A stretch of DNA of 9,770 bases from Anaerolineales bacterium (GTDB taxonomy: Bacteria; Chloroflexota; Anaerolineae; Anaerolineales; UBA6663): NCBI GenBank assembly GCA_017999235.1, contig JAGOBN010000095.1:1-9770 (forward strand), given 5' to 3'. Every line of letters starts with the position of its first letter. Position 1 is the stretch's first letter. The translations under genes were made by a program, and so were the position numbers. Shown here one piece after another: positions 1 through 5,459 of this stretch. The notes beneath the pieces were generated by a model that made no database searches, was not told the origin of the DNA, and worked only from the letters and a program-made list of their open reading frames with translations.

Positions 1-220
1 CGGCCAGCCGGCCGGCCCGCAGCATCGAGCCATCCCCACCCAGCACCACCAGCAAATCGTGATCGGGAACCACCTCGCGCGCTTCGACGGTGTCCACCGG
101 CAGGACGCGCGGGGCCGGACCGCGCTCGGCGCAAAAAGCGCGGATGTCCTGGGCCGTGGCTTGAGCGCCCTCGGCGCGCGGATGATAAAGGAGGAGGGGA
201 CGTTCGCGGGCAGCGGGCAT
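1..220 (-). CDS. nadK: NAD kinase, N-terminal part (runs off window)
   Basis: Only the first 73 codons are present; the rest lies beyond base 1. NAD kinase phosphorylates NAD to NADP in the cytoplasm. The reading begins MPAARERPLLLYHP and reaches LLVVLGGDGSMLRA at about residues 56-69. This is the GGDG nucleotide-binding motif, with the hydrophobic strand before it, that defines the family, and its distance from the N-terminus is normal. The ATG at 220-218 has no Shine-Dalgarno sequence. Instead a perfect TATAAT lies six bases upstream, so the transcript may be leaderless. The gene follows the Cas4-like C-terminal half by 24 bases and could also be read through from it. The assignment rests on the motif and surrounding strand pattern in a partial protein. 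Confidence 0.85.
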   Translation of the reverse strand, partial: MPAARERPLLLYHPRAEGAQATAQDIRAFCAERGPAPRVLPVDTVEAREVVPDHDLLVVLGGDGSMLRAGRLA

Positions 221-226
221 GGGAAA

Positions 227-232
227 ATTATA
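227..232 (-). promoter_or_regulatory. -10 box (TATAAT) of a possible leaderless NAD kinase promoter
   Basis: On the minus strand TATAAT occupies 232-227 and six bases separate it from the ATG at 220. A start site seven bases past the box would fall on the A of the ATG, giving a leaderless message. No good -35 hexamer is visible 16-18 bases upstream, where GCCTGG or similar lies. Such TANNNT-only leaderless promoters are known in several bacterial phyla. Confidence 0.5.
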
Positions 233-244
233 CCGGCATCGGCT

Positions 245-760
245 TCAAGCCAGGCGCTGATCGCACTCGGCGCGCAAACCACAGGCCGCGCAGCGTCCGG
301 CCGAGGCATGCGACCGGGCCACGTCCTCGGCGTCGCCGGCGGCCCGCATCGCCGCTAACACCGCCAGCAGATCACGCTCCAGCGCCGGCGAGTACTCTAT
401 CCGCCGGGTCTGATCCGCGTATTTAATCAGGCCATAGCGCGGCCGCCGGCCATAGGTTTCCGTCACCAGCGCGCAATACGCGGCCAGCTGATACACATGG
501 CCGGGATAAGCGCCGGCGGCCGGCGCGCGCCCCGACTTGACCTCCACCGGGATCAGCTCAGCCCCGGCGCGCACCAGATAATCCGGCTTGCCCGTGAGCT
601 GCAGACGCTCCGAGACCAGCGGCCGGTCCACCCGCCCCCAGGCGCCGGTATCGGTGGAGACGACCTCGCCGGCCGGCAGGCCGGCCGTCTGCCGCAGCCG
701 CCCGCTCAAAAGCAGGAACAGCACGGCCAGCACCAGGAGCGCCAGAATGCCCGCGGTCAC
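245..760 (-). CDS. Cas4-like PD-(D/E)XK nuclease, C-terminal half, membrane anchored
   Basis: 171 aa from a GTG start. Residues 3-19 form a hydrophobic helix followed by RLRQ, predicting an outside-in anchor with the enzyme domain in the cytoplasm. The nuclease core reads GKPDYLV (D60), then PVEVKSG (E73, K75), then QLAAYC (Q91, Y95), the order seen in Cas4/RecB-type PD-(D/E)XK exonucleases. The C-terminus has C157-x2-C160-x5-C166, the last three Fe-S ligands of Cas4. The first Cys and the N-terminal His region of Cas4 are missing here but sit in the gene just upstream (773-997), in the same frame beyond a TGA and four codons. GGAG six bases before the GTG supports separate initiation. No cas1, cas2 or repeats are nearby, so a CRISPR role is not supported. 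The substrate is unknown, and a housekeeping DNA exonuclease role is only an inference. Confidence 0.8.
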   Translation of the reverse strand: MTAGILALLVLAVLFLLLSGRLRQTAGLPAGEVVSTDTGAWGRVDRPLVSERLQLTGKPDYLVRAGAELIPVEVKSGRAPAAGAYPGHVYQLAAYCALVTETYGRRPRYGLIKYADQTRRIEYSPALERDLLAVLAAMRAAGDAEDVARSHASAGRCAACGLRAECDQRLA

Positions 761-775
761 CGTTGGCTCCGCTCA
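761..775 (-). promoter_or_regulatory. In-frame TGA and GGAG ribosome-binding site between Cas4-like halves
   Basis: Read on the minus strand, the junction is CGC TGA GCG GAG CCA ACG GTG. The TGA ends the N-terminal half, GGAG lies six bases before the GTG of the C-terminal half, and both halves share one frame. The layout fits translational coupling or reinitiation. A pseudogene would be expected to decay faster, and here everything else in both halves is intact. Confidence 0.6.
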
Positions 776-997
776 GCGCCCCAGGAACCACAGCCCCAGG
801 GCCGCCAGGGCGAACAGCACCGCCAGGAGCCGCAGGAGCCGGGCCGCCCCCACCACGGCGCCGTGCTGCCGGTGGGCTTCGGTGCCGGCGGCCAATTCAG
901 CGGTGTGGCTGGAAGCATAACCTTGGATCACGCGCAGCCACCAGGCGCGGTGACAATAGGTGTACTCGCCCAGCTCTGAGGCACGGATGAAACGCAT
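773..997 (-). CDS. Cas4-like N-terminal half, small membrane protein
   Basis: 74 aa. It begins MRFIRASELGEYTYC, followed by HRAWWLR: a conserved Cys (C15) plus an aromatic motif like the opening of Cas4 and related Fe-S nucleases, where the first cluster Cys lies. GTEAHRQHG (H42, H45) matches the following helix with the conserved G..xH. Residues 54-72 are a hydrophobic helix ending in GR and the stop. There is no catalytic core, so alone it cannot be a nuclease. The gene sits 4 bases after the translin stop and 12 bases before the GTG of the C-terminal half, with which it shares a frame. It is either a genuine partner subunit or the front of one protein interrupted by a nonsense codon. A weak purine stretch precedes the ATG. 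Confidence 0.75.
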   Translation of the reverse strand: MRFIRASELGEYTYCHRAWWLRVIQGYASSHTAELAAGTEAHRQHGAVVGAARLLRLLAVLFALAALGLWFLGR

Positions 998-1001
998 CCG
1001 G

Positions 1002-1649
1002 CTACCCGGCGGCCGGCTGATCCAGGCCGCGCGCCTCCAGCGCCCGCAGGGCGTCCGCCAGCCGGGCCTGGCGCAGGCTGGTGGTCAGATCGCCGCGGGT
1101 GCGCTCGGTGACGCCGCGCACTAGGTCGGTGGTGCGCCGCAAGCCGCCGGTGATGGCATCGGGATAGTCCATCGTCACCAGCAGCAGGTAGATATCGTCC
1201 ATGGCCTCCAGCAAGTGCTCGGCCGTATCCGAGTGATCGTGGCGGATGATGTCCAGCACGCGCCGGCGCAGCTCGCCGGCCGCTTCCCCCAGGCCGTTGA
1301 GGTAGGCCGCGTACTCCACGCCCAGGGCTTCCGGCTCCGGCAGCGGCTCCGCGCCCAGCAAGGCATAGACGATGTTGGCCTCGGCGAATTCCTTGAGCGC
1401 GTCCTGCGTATACCCCGCATAGTACAGATCCGGGTACAGCGCCAGGTCGGCGCGGATGGCGGCCACAATCTGGCCGGCGGCCGCGATATGCTCCCGCGCC
1501 TCGCCGCGTTCATCGCGGTGCGCGGCCCGGATCGCCAGCGAGCAATGCCGGATCAGCGTGCGCGAGCGCTCGACGGCTTTATCGCGCGCGGCGTTCTTGG
1601 CCGCGAAGTTGGCGCGGATCCGGTCCGCGATGACGTCTAGGTTGTGCAT
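1002..1649 (-). CDS. Translin-family protein
   Basis: 215 aa, almost entirely helical, close to the usual size of translin/TRAX family members. Translins bind single-stranded RNA or DNA as octameric barrels, and TRAX-type members are Mg-dependent endoribonucleases. Family marks seen here: KEFAEANIVYALL (E87 and E90, resembling the TRAX catalytic E-x-x-E pair), then EYAAYLNGLGEAAGELRRRV (about 112-131, the conserved GELRR segment), and a C-terminal LRRTTDLVRGVTERT (170-184) like the family's lRrK.D..R..vE stretch. The ATG at 1649 has GGAG six bases upstream and follows the DUF3467 gene by 14 bases. The Cas4-like N-terminal half starts 4 bases after the stop, so these genes are probably co-transcribed. 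Bacterial and archaeal members are little studied. Whether this one cleaves RNA is inferred only from the two glutamates. Confidence 0.8.
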   Translation of the reverse strand: MHNLDVIADRIRANFAAKNAARDKAVERSRTLIRHCSLAIRAAHRDERGEAREHIAAAGQIVAAIRADLALYPDLYYAGYTQDALKEFAEANIVYALLGAEPLPEPEALGVEYAAYLNGLGEAAGELRRRVLDIIRHDHSDTAEHLLEAMDDIYLLLVTMDYPDAITGGLRRTTDLVRGVTERTRGDLTTSLRQARLADALRALEARGLDQPAAG

Positions 1650-1663
1650 CCTGGTCTCCGGGG

Positions 1664-2005
1664 TTATTCGGCCTTGGGCGGCCGAAAGAGCTGGTCCGCC
1701 AAATGGGTGGGGACGACAATCTCACCGTATTGCGCCTCAAACTTGCTCAGGTTGTCGGCCAGGGCGCGCAGAAACAGCTTGGCATTCAGCGGCGTCATTA
1801 GCACGCGCGCGTAGACGCGCGATTTCGGCACATTCGGCAGCACCCGCGCGAAATCCAGCACCAGCTCCGACGGCGAGTGGGTGATAAGCGCGAAGTTGGT
1901 GTAGATGGCCTCGAGGTTGTTCGGCAGCTCGATGGAGATGGGCGGCAGGGCGGGCGGCGGGGCCGGCGCGGCCGCCGGGGCGGGCGGCTCAGGTTGATCC
2001 GACAT
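1664..2005 (-). CDS. DUF3467-family protein
   Basis: About 113 aa. After a Pro/Ala-rich N-terminal segment (about 20 residues) comes a compact domain: AIYTNFALITHSPSELVLDF, then VYARVLMTPLNAKLFLRALADNL and a short C-terminal tail. The 'Y.N...I..S..E...DF' opening followed by 'R..m.p..ak.l...L..nl' is the DUF3467 pattern, a small cytoplasmic family of unknown function. I chose the ATG at 2005 because GGAGG lies six bases before it; a GTG 12 bases further upstream would bury that site in the coding region. It is the first gene of the run leading into translin and the Cas4-like pair. No clear promoter was seen between it and the ssb terminator, so it may rely on read-through. Confidence 0.75.
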   Translation of the reverse strand: MSDQPEPPAPAAAPAPPPALPPISIELPNNLEAIYTNFALITHSPSELVLDFARVLPNVPKSRVYARVLMTPLNAKLFLRALADNLSKFEAQYGEIVVPTHLADQLFRPPKAE

Positions 2006-2056
2006 GGGCTCCTCCACACTGGGGCGGGATGACGATCACCGGTGGGCTAAAACACG

Positions 2057-2089
2057 ATCAGCCGTCGGGCCAGAGGCGCGACGGCTGAT
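2057..2089 (-). terminator. Intrinsic terminator after ssb
   Basis: A perfect 11-bp inverted repeat (ATCAGCCGTCG at 2057-2067 with CGACGGCTGAT at 2079-2089) with an 11-base loop lies 17 bases past the ssb stop. On the minus strand the stem is followed by CGTGTTTTAG, a short T-run. It separates ssb from the DUF3467-translin operon, though the modest T-run may allow some read-through. Confidence 0.75.
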
Positions 2090-2106
2090 GGGGCAACCCG
2101 CTGGGT

Positions 2107-2544
2107 TTAGAACGGGATTTCGTCGCTCTCGTCACCGACCGGCTCGTGGCCGGCCATCCCGCCTCCACCGCCCCCGGCCGGCACGGCCCCGGTCTCACCT
2201 CGGGAGCTGAGGAACTTCACGGTGTTGGCGGTGACGTCAAAGGACGCGCCGTAGCCGCCGTCCTTCTTCTGGTACAGCTTGGGACCGCCGGTGGACGGGT
2301 CACCCGTGAGGCGCCCTTCCAGATAGATCTTGGAGCCTTTTTTGAGGTAGGTATTGCAGGTCTCGGCTTGTTTGCCAAAGACCGACACGCGCCACCACAA
2401 GGTGCGCTCCTGCATCTGGCCGTCCTGACCCGTCCACTTCTCGGTGGTGGCCATCGAGAAGTTGCAGACGGCCTGGCCGGACGGCGTGTAGCGCATCTCC
2501 GGGTCACGGCCCAGATTGCCAATCAGGGTGATTTTATGGTACAT
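2107..2544 (-). CDS. ssb: Single-stranded DNA-binding protein
   Basis: 145 aa. SSB coats single-stranded DNA during replication, repair and recombination and recruits partners through its C-terminal tip. The OB-fold covers about residues 1-112: MYHKITLIGNLGRDPEMRYT, then CNFSMATTEKW, the aromatic-basic TLWWRVSVFGKQAE, and KGSKIYLEGRL. A short Gly-rich linker (about 124-129) leads to the acidic tail DESDEIPF, the standard protein-docking end. Size and order are normal. The ATG at 2544 is preceded by GAAAGGA at a suitable distance. The gene stands alone, without rpsF/rpsR partners, and has its own strong promoter, a structured leader and a terminator. Confidence 0.97.
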   Translation of the reverse strand: MYHKITLIGNLGRDPEMRYTPSGQAVCNFSMATTEKWTGQDGQMQERTLWWRVSVFGKQAETCNTYLKKGSKIYLEGRLTGDPSTGGPKLYQKKDGGYGASFDVTANTVKFLSSRGETGAVPAGGGGGGMAGHEPVGDESDEIPF

Positions 2545-2557
2545 GGGGGATTCCTTT

Positions 2558-2600
2558 CTCAGCGGGGACTAGGGTGGAGGTGTAAGGCTGGCCCGCTAAG
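2558..2600 (-). promoter_or_regulatory. Hairpin in the ssb mRNA leader
   Basis: On the minus strand CTTAGCGGG (2600-2592) can pair with CCCGCTGAG (2566-2558): nine pairs including one G-U, with a 25-base loop. The stem begins about 4 bases after the predicted transcription start and ends at the edge of the GAAAGGA ribosome-binding site. It could influence translation or stabilise the 5' end. Confidence 0.4.
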
Positions 2601-2610
2601 TGCGTAAGTG

Positions 2611-2640
2611 ATCATATCAAAGGACTAGAACAAATGTCAA
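2611..2640 (-). promoter_or_regulatory. Strong sigma-70-type promoter of ssb
   Basis: On the minus strand a perfect -35 TTGACA (2640-2635) is followed by an 18-base spacer and -10 TATGAT (2616-2611). The predicted start is near 2604, giving a leader of about 60 bases before the ssb ATG. Confidence 0.85.
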
Positions 2641-2688
2641 TCGCCAGGTATGCGGTCGCGCTAGTTGGGCGGCCCATCCCTGGCGATT
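2639..2688 (-). terminator. Hairpin ending the sigma-degV operon
   Basis: A 10-bp inverted repeat (AATCGCCAGG at 2639-2648 with CCTGGCGATT at 2679-2688) encloses a 30-base loop that can itself fold partly. It lies 27 bases past the stop of the membrane-protein gene. On the minus strand the tail is GACATTTGTTC, a poor T-run, so termination may be partial. The stem base overlaps the ssb -35 box by two bases. Confidence 0.5.
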
Positions 2689-2715
2689 ATTTGATTTAGC
2701 CGCGCACGTCAGAAC

Positions 2716-3087
2716 TTATTGGGCGGTGCGCATCTTGGTATTGCCGGACAGCCAGCGGGCCACCAATAACACGGCGCTGGCCACCGACACCACGCCGCCC
2801 AGGCCGGCCAGCGCCCAAAACATCCGCGAGGGCCGGGGCCGCGCCGGCGTTCCGGCTGGCGCCGCGGCGCGCGCGCCCGTCAGTTGGGCCTTCAGCGCGG
2901 CCACAAACGCCGGCCGCGGCGTCACCGCCGGCAAAGCGCGCTTCACGCGGCCGGCCAGCGCCACCAAGCTCTCAGCCGCCTCGGCCGCGGCCGGCGCCTG
3001 ACGGAGCAATTCCGGCCCGCGCTCCTGCCCGGCATTCAAGCCGTCGGCGTGCGCGGCCAACAGGTCTTCCACCACCCGGGTTTGCAT
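2716..3087 (-). CDS. Small single-pass membrane protein, probable anti-sigma factor
   Basis: 123 aa from the ATG at 3087, chosen because AAAGGGG lies just upstream; the frame stays open further 5' but overlaps degV and has no family-like sequence. The N-terminal part (1-70) is a soluble helical segment, VVEDLLAAHADGLNAG through the PRPAFVAALKAQL element (58-69). It is followed by a Pro/Ala linker and a hydrophobic helix at about 89-112 (FWALAGLGGVVSVASAVLLVA). The helical segment plus 'P.p.F...L...L' before a membrane helix resembles small anti-sigma factors that sit downstream of ECF sigma genes. It lacks the His/Cys motif of zinc anti-sigma factors. It is third in an operon led by an ECF sigma gene, so its likely role is to hold that sigma at the membrane. 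No direct family match could be confirmed by eye. Confidence 0.6.
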   Translation of the reverse strand: MQTRVVEDLLAAHADGLNAGQERGPELLRQAPAAAEAAESLVALAGRVKRALPAVTPRPAFVAALKAQLTGARAAAPAGTPARPRPSRMFWALAGLGGVVSVASAVLLVARWLSGNTKMRTAQ

Positions 3088-3101
3088 ACGTCGCCCCTTT
3101 C

Positions 3102-3962
3102 TCAGACGCCTTCGAGATACGCCAGCCCAATTGTTCCCGGCCCGGTGTGCGTGGCCACGGTCGGGCTGACATCCGTCACCACGGTCTCCACTACCGCGCC
3201 GCCCAGCCGGGCTTGCGCGGCCGCCAGGATTTCCGTGGCTTCCGCTTCCGCCGCCGCGTGCAGGGTGGCCAAGCGGATCTGGGATTTGCCGGCCAGCCGC
3301 TCGCATACAATCTCCACCAGCCGCGCCATGGCCTTCTTGCGCGAGCGCACGCGCTCCAGCGGGTGGATCATGCCGTCGCGTACTTCCAGCAGCGGCTTGA
3401 GGTCCAGCACGCCGGCCGCAAACGCCGCCGCCGCGCCGATCCGCCCGCCGCGCTGCAGGTACTTAAGCGTTTCCACCGTCAGCACCACCCCGGTGCGCGG
3501 CACGGCGGTGGTGATCAACTGCCCTACCTGCTCGGCCGATTGGCCGGCGGCCGCCGCGCGCGCGGCCAATACCACGATATAGCCCATCGCCATGGCCGTC
3601 GTCTCCGCGTCAAACACACGGATCGGCTTGTCCGGCAGGAGGGCGGCGGCCTCTTGGGCCACCTTAAAGGTGTTGGAGAGCTTGGCGGAGAGGTGGACGC
3701 CGATGACGGCCTCGGCTGCGCTGGCCGCCGCCGCATACACCTCCTTCATCTCGCCCAGCGAGGCCACCGAGGTGGTCGGGGCCACGGGGTCAACCTTGAG
3801 CCGCTCAAAAAACTCCACCGCGCCGATATCCACGCCGTCGCGGTAGGATTTGCCGCTCCAATTCACCACATTCGGCACGATGTGAATGCCTAATTGCTCA
3901 CAGACGGCTTTGGGGATATAGGCGGTCGAGTCGGTTACCAGGGCCACGCGGGCTTTAGTCAT
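3102..3962 (-). CDS. DegV-family fatty-acid-binding protein
   Basis: 286 aa, normal for the family. DegV/FakB proteins bind a fatty acid; in Gram-positives FakB hands it to the FakA kinase for phospholipid synthesis. Visible marks: VALVTDSTAYIP (7-18), PTTSVAS (62-68), VHLSAKLSNTFKVA (89-102, where most members have LSGT), FDAETTAMAMGY (117-128), VETLKYLQRGGRIG (163-175) and ATHTGPGTIGLAY (270-282). The ATG at 3962 has GAGGT upstream, overlapping the sigma stop, and follows it by 13 bases. The membrane protein starts 14 bases downstream. No fakA is present here. Its position between a sigma factor and a probable anti-sigma factor suggests a link between lipid state and this regulon, but that is inference. 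Confidence 0.93.
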   Translation of the reverse strand: MTKARVALVTDSTAYIPKAVCEQLGIHIVPNVVNWSGKSYRDGVDIGAVEFFERLKVDPVAPTTSVASLGEMKEVYAAAASAAEAVIGVHLSAKLSNTFKVAQEAAALLPDKPIRVFDAETTAMAMGYIVVLAARAAAAGQSAEQVGQLITTAVPRTGVVLTVETLKYLQRGGRIGAAAAFAAGVLDLKPLLEVRDGMIHPLERVRSRKKAMARLVEIVCERLAGKSQIRLATLHAAAEAEATEILAAAQARLGGAVVETVVTDVSPTVATHTGPGTIGLAYLEGV

Positions 3963-3975
3963 AAACGTCTTTACC

Positions 3976-4554
3976 TCACTGTGAAGGATGCAGGGCGCCG
4001 GCCGACTCCAGGTGCGCCAACTCGTCGCGCAAGGCCAGCAGGGTGCGGTGATACAGGCTCTTAACGGCCCCCTCACTGCGGTTCATCACCTGGCCGATCT
4101 CGGCATTCGACAGCTGTTCGACAAACTTCAGGATAATCAACTGCTGGCGCTCGCCCGGCAGGCGGCGAATGGCGCGCAGCAGCGTCGCCTGTTCATGCTG
4201 ATCCGTATAGGTGTCCTCGGGCGCTTCAGCTTGCAGGTCGTTCAGCACCACGCCGTTCAACGGCACAGCCTGCCGGCGGGCCTCGTCCCGGTACCAGTTG
4301 GCCACCACATTATGGGCAATCCGATACAGCCAAGCTGAAAAAGGCAGCCCGCGATCCGTGTAGCGCGGGAGATGCTGGCTGGCCCGTTGGAACACCCGGG
4401 CCGTCAGGTCCTCGGCATCTTGGGCGTTGCTGGTGCGGTAATAAATATAGCTGTAGATCTGGCGCACATAGCGCTCATACAAGGTGCCGAAGGCTTCGAG
4501 ATCGGTCTTGGCCCGCGCCACCAGTTCCGCTTCATCTTGTCTGAGATCAAGCAC
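3976..4554 (-). CDS. ECF-type RNA polymerase sigma factor
   Basis: 192 aa from the GTG at 4554, which has GGGAG eight bases upstream; a TTG at 4590 in the same frame is the alternative and lacks such a site. Sigma region 2 spans about residues 21-94: AFGTLYERYVRQIYSYIYYRT, the core-binding DAEDLTARVF (46-55) and SAWLYRIAHNVVANWYRDEARR. Sigma region 4 spans about 125-178: LRAIRRLPGERQQLIILKF, then the helix-turn-helix LSNAEIGQVMNRSEGAVKSLYHR. There is no region 3, typical of extracytoplasmic-function sigmas, which respond to envelope or stress signals. It heads the operon with degV and the membrane protein, and its own promoter has a housekeeping-type -35/-10 pair. Confidence 0.93.
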   Translation of the reverse strand: MLDLRQDEAELVARAKTDLEAFGTLYERYVRQIYSYIYYRTSNAQDAEDLTARVFQRASQHLPRYTDRGLPFSAWLYRIAHNVVANWYRDEARRQAVPLNGVVLNDLQAEAPEDTYTDQHEQATLLRAIRRLPGERQQLIILKFVEQLSNAEIGQVMNRSEGAVKSLYHRTLLALRDELAHLESAGALHPSQ

Positions 4555-4629
4555 CCGCCAAACTCCCGCCCGGGCTCTTGATCTAAACAAATAACACGCT
4601 CCGCCCGGAATAGTTGCGATCGCGCGCGG

Positions 4630-4658
4630 AGTATAACAAAGCCCGGAGGGCGGGTCAA
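4630..4658 (-). promoter_or_regulatory. Promoter of the sigma-degV operon
   Basis: On the minus strand -35 TTGACC (4658-4653), a 17-base spacer and -10 TATACT (4635-4630) give a good sigma-70-type promoter. The predicted start near 4623 leaves a leader of about 69 bases to the GTG start. Its -35 box lies 18 bases from the -35 of the divergent promoter. Confidence 0.75.
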
Positions 4659-4676
4659 AGCGAGTTCCCGCCGGCT

Positions 4677-4706
4677 TTGACGCCGATCCGCCGGCCGTGC
4701 TAGACT
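4677..4706 (+). promoter_or_regulatory. Divergent promoter of the Ig-like surface protein
   Basis: TTGACG (4677-4682), an 18-base spacer and TAGACT (4701-4706) form a plausible promoter. The predicted start near 4713 is only about three bases before the ATG at 4716, and no Shine-Dalgarno is present, so the message would be essentially leaderless. Confidence 0.55.
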
Positions 4707-4715
4707 CGCGCCGGC

Positions 4716-5423
4716 ATGCGGAGCTGGCGCTGGGCGGTTCTCCTGGTAGTGTGGGGTGGGGTCGGCCTCGGCGCGTACCCCGTGCGCGCCCAAGACTCCA
4801 GTGCGGCCGGGATCACCACACCGCTCCCCGGCGCCACCGTCGCCGGCCAGGTGGCCATTCTCGGCGCCGCCGCACCCGCCCAATTTGAGCGCTACGAACT
4901 CGCCTTCAGCTACGACCCCGATCCCACCAACACCTGGTTCTCCATTCAGGAGCCGGTCCTAACCCCCATGCCGGGCGGCCTGTTAGGCCGCTGGGATACA
5001 ACCGGCATCGCCGATGGCTTGTATGTTCTGCGACTGCGCGTGTATACTTCAGAGCGCGAATATGTAGAAACGGTGGTGCGCGGCTTAGTGGTTCAGAACA
5101 CCGCCCCACTGTCGGCGGCCAGTCCGCCGCCGGTTCCGATCACAACCGCTCAAGCTTCGCCAACTGAACCTCTGGCACTGCCGTCGCCCACCAGCCTGGC
5201 TCCGCTGATCGCCCTGCCGCCCGCCGCCACGCCCCGCCCCGCCGCGGAGCCGCCGAGCGCTGGCGCGCCGGACCAGCCGGCCGCTGTGCCGCTGAGTGTT
5301 CAAGCCGCCCAGGCCGCTTTTGGCGCTGGGGCGCAGTTGGCGGTGGTGGTGTTCGCCTTGTTCGGCCTATATCTCAGCGCGCGGGCCATCGTTATGGCCG
5401 CTGTGCGCCGACAGCGCCGCTGA
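4716..5423 (+). CDS. Secreted, membrane-anchored Ig-like domain protein
   Basis: 235 aa. Residues 1-25 are a signal peptide (MRSWRWAVLLVVWGG through PVRA, cleavage probably before Q26). Residues about 31-128 look like one bacterial Ig-like beta-sandwich: ITTPLPGATVAGQVAILGAA at the front, WDTTGIADGLYVLRLRVYT in the middle and VVRGLVVQN at the end. A Pro/Ala/Thr-rich stalk follows (about 129-205), then a membrane helix at about 207-229 and a basic RRQRR tail. The domain therefore sits outside the cell, tethered by its C-terminus. The ATG lacks a ribosome-binding site but lies just after a promoter. It is transcribed away from the sigma operon and 36 bases ahead of pth. The specific function is unknown; an envelope sensor or surface-binding role is conceivable. 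Confidence 0.8.
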   Translation: MRSWRWAVLLVVWGGVGLGAYPVRAQDSSAAGITTPLPGATVAGQVAILGAAAPAQFERYELAFSYDPDPTNTWFSIQEPVLTPMPGGLLGRWDTTGIADGLYVLRLRVYTSEREYVETVVRGLVVQNTAPLSAASPPPVPITTAQASPTEPLALPSPTSLAPLIALPPAATPRPAAEPPSAGAPDQPAAVPLSVQAAQAAFGAGAQLAVVVFALFGLYLSARAIVMAAVRRQRR

Positions 5424-5459
5424 GGTCTGCAATGTTATTGCTACCCCTTGAGGTCCCAA

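Noticed and set aside
384..395. GCCGGCGAGTAC also found, inverted, in the repeat after mfd
   Set aside because: The match is 12 bases inside the coding region of the Cas4-like gene in a GC-rich genome; it is probably chance.
773..775. TGA between the Cas4-like halves as a selenocysteine codon
   Set aside because: It falls in a hydrophilic turn between two membrane helices, not at a Cys position of the family, and no selenocysteine-type stem-loop was evident just after it.
245..997. Cas4-like genes as part of a CRISPR-Cas locus
   Set aside because: No cas1, cas2, effector genes or spaced repeats are visible in the window; the neighbours are translin and NAD kinase.
3088..3306. N-terminal extension of the small membrane protein
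   Set aside because: The extension overlaps the end of degV, is Gly/Arg rich, and the ATG at 3087 has a good ribosome-binding site.
3147..3893. 248-codon plus-strand frame antisense to degV
   Set aside because: His/Arg/Gly-rich shadow frame; the opposite strand holds an intact DegV protein.
5424..5459. Possible separate promoter for pth (TGTTAT)
   Set aside because: No -35 partner at a proper spacing; co-transcription from the Ig-like gene promoter is simpler.
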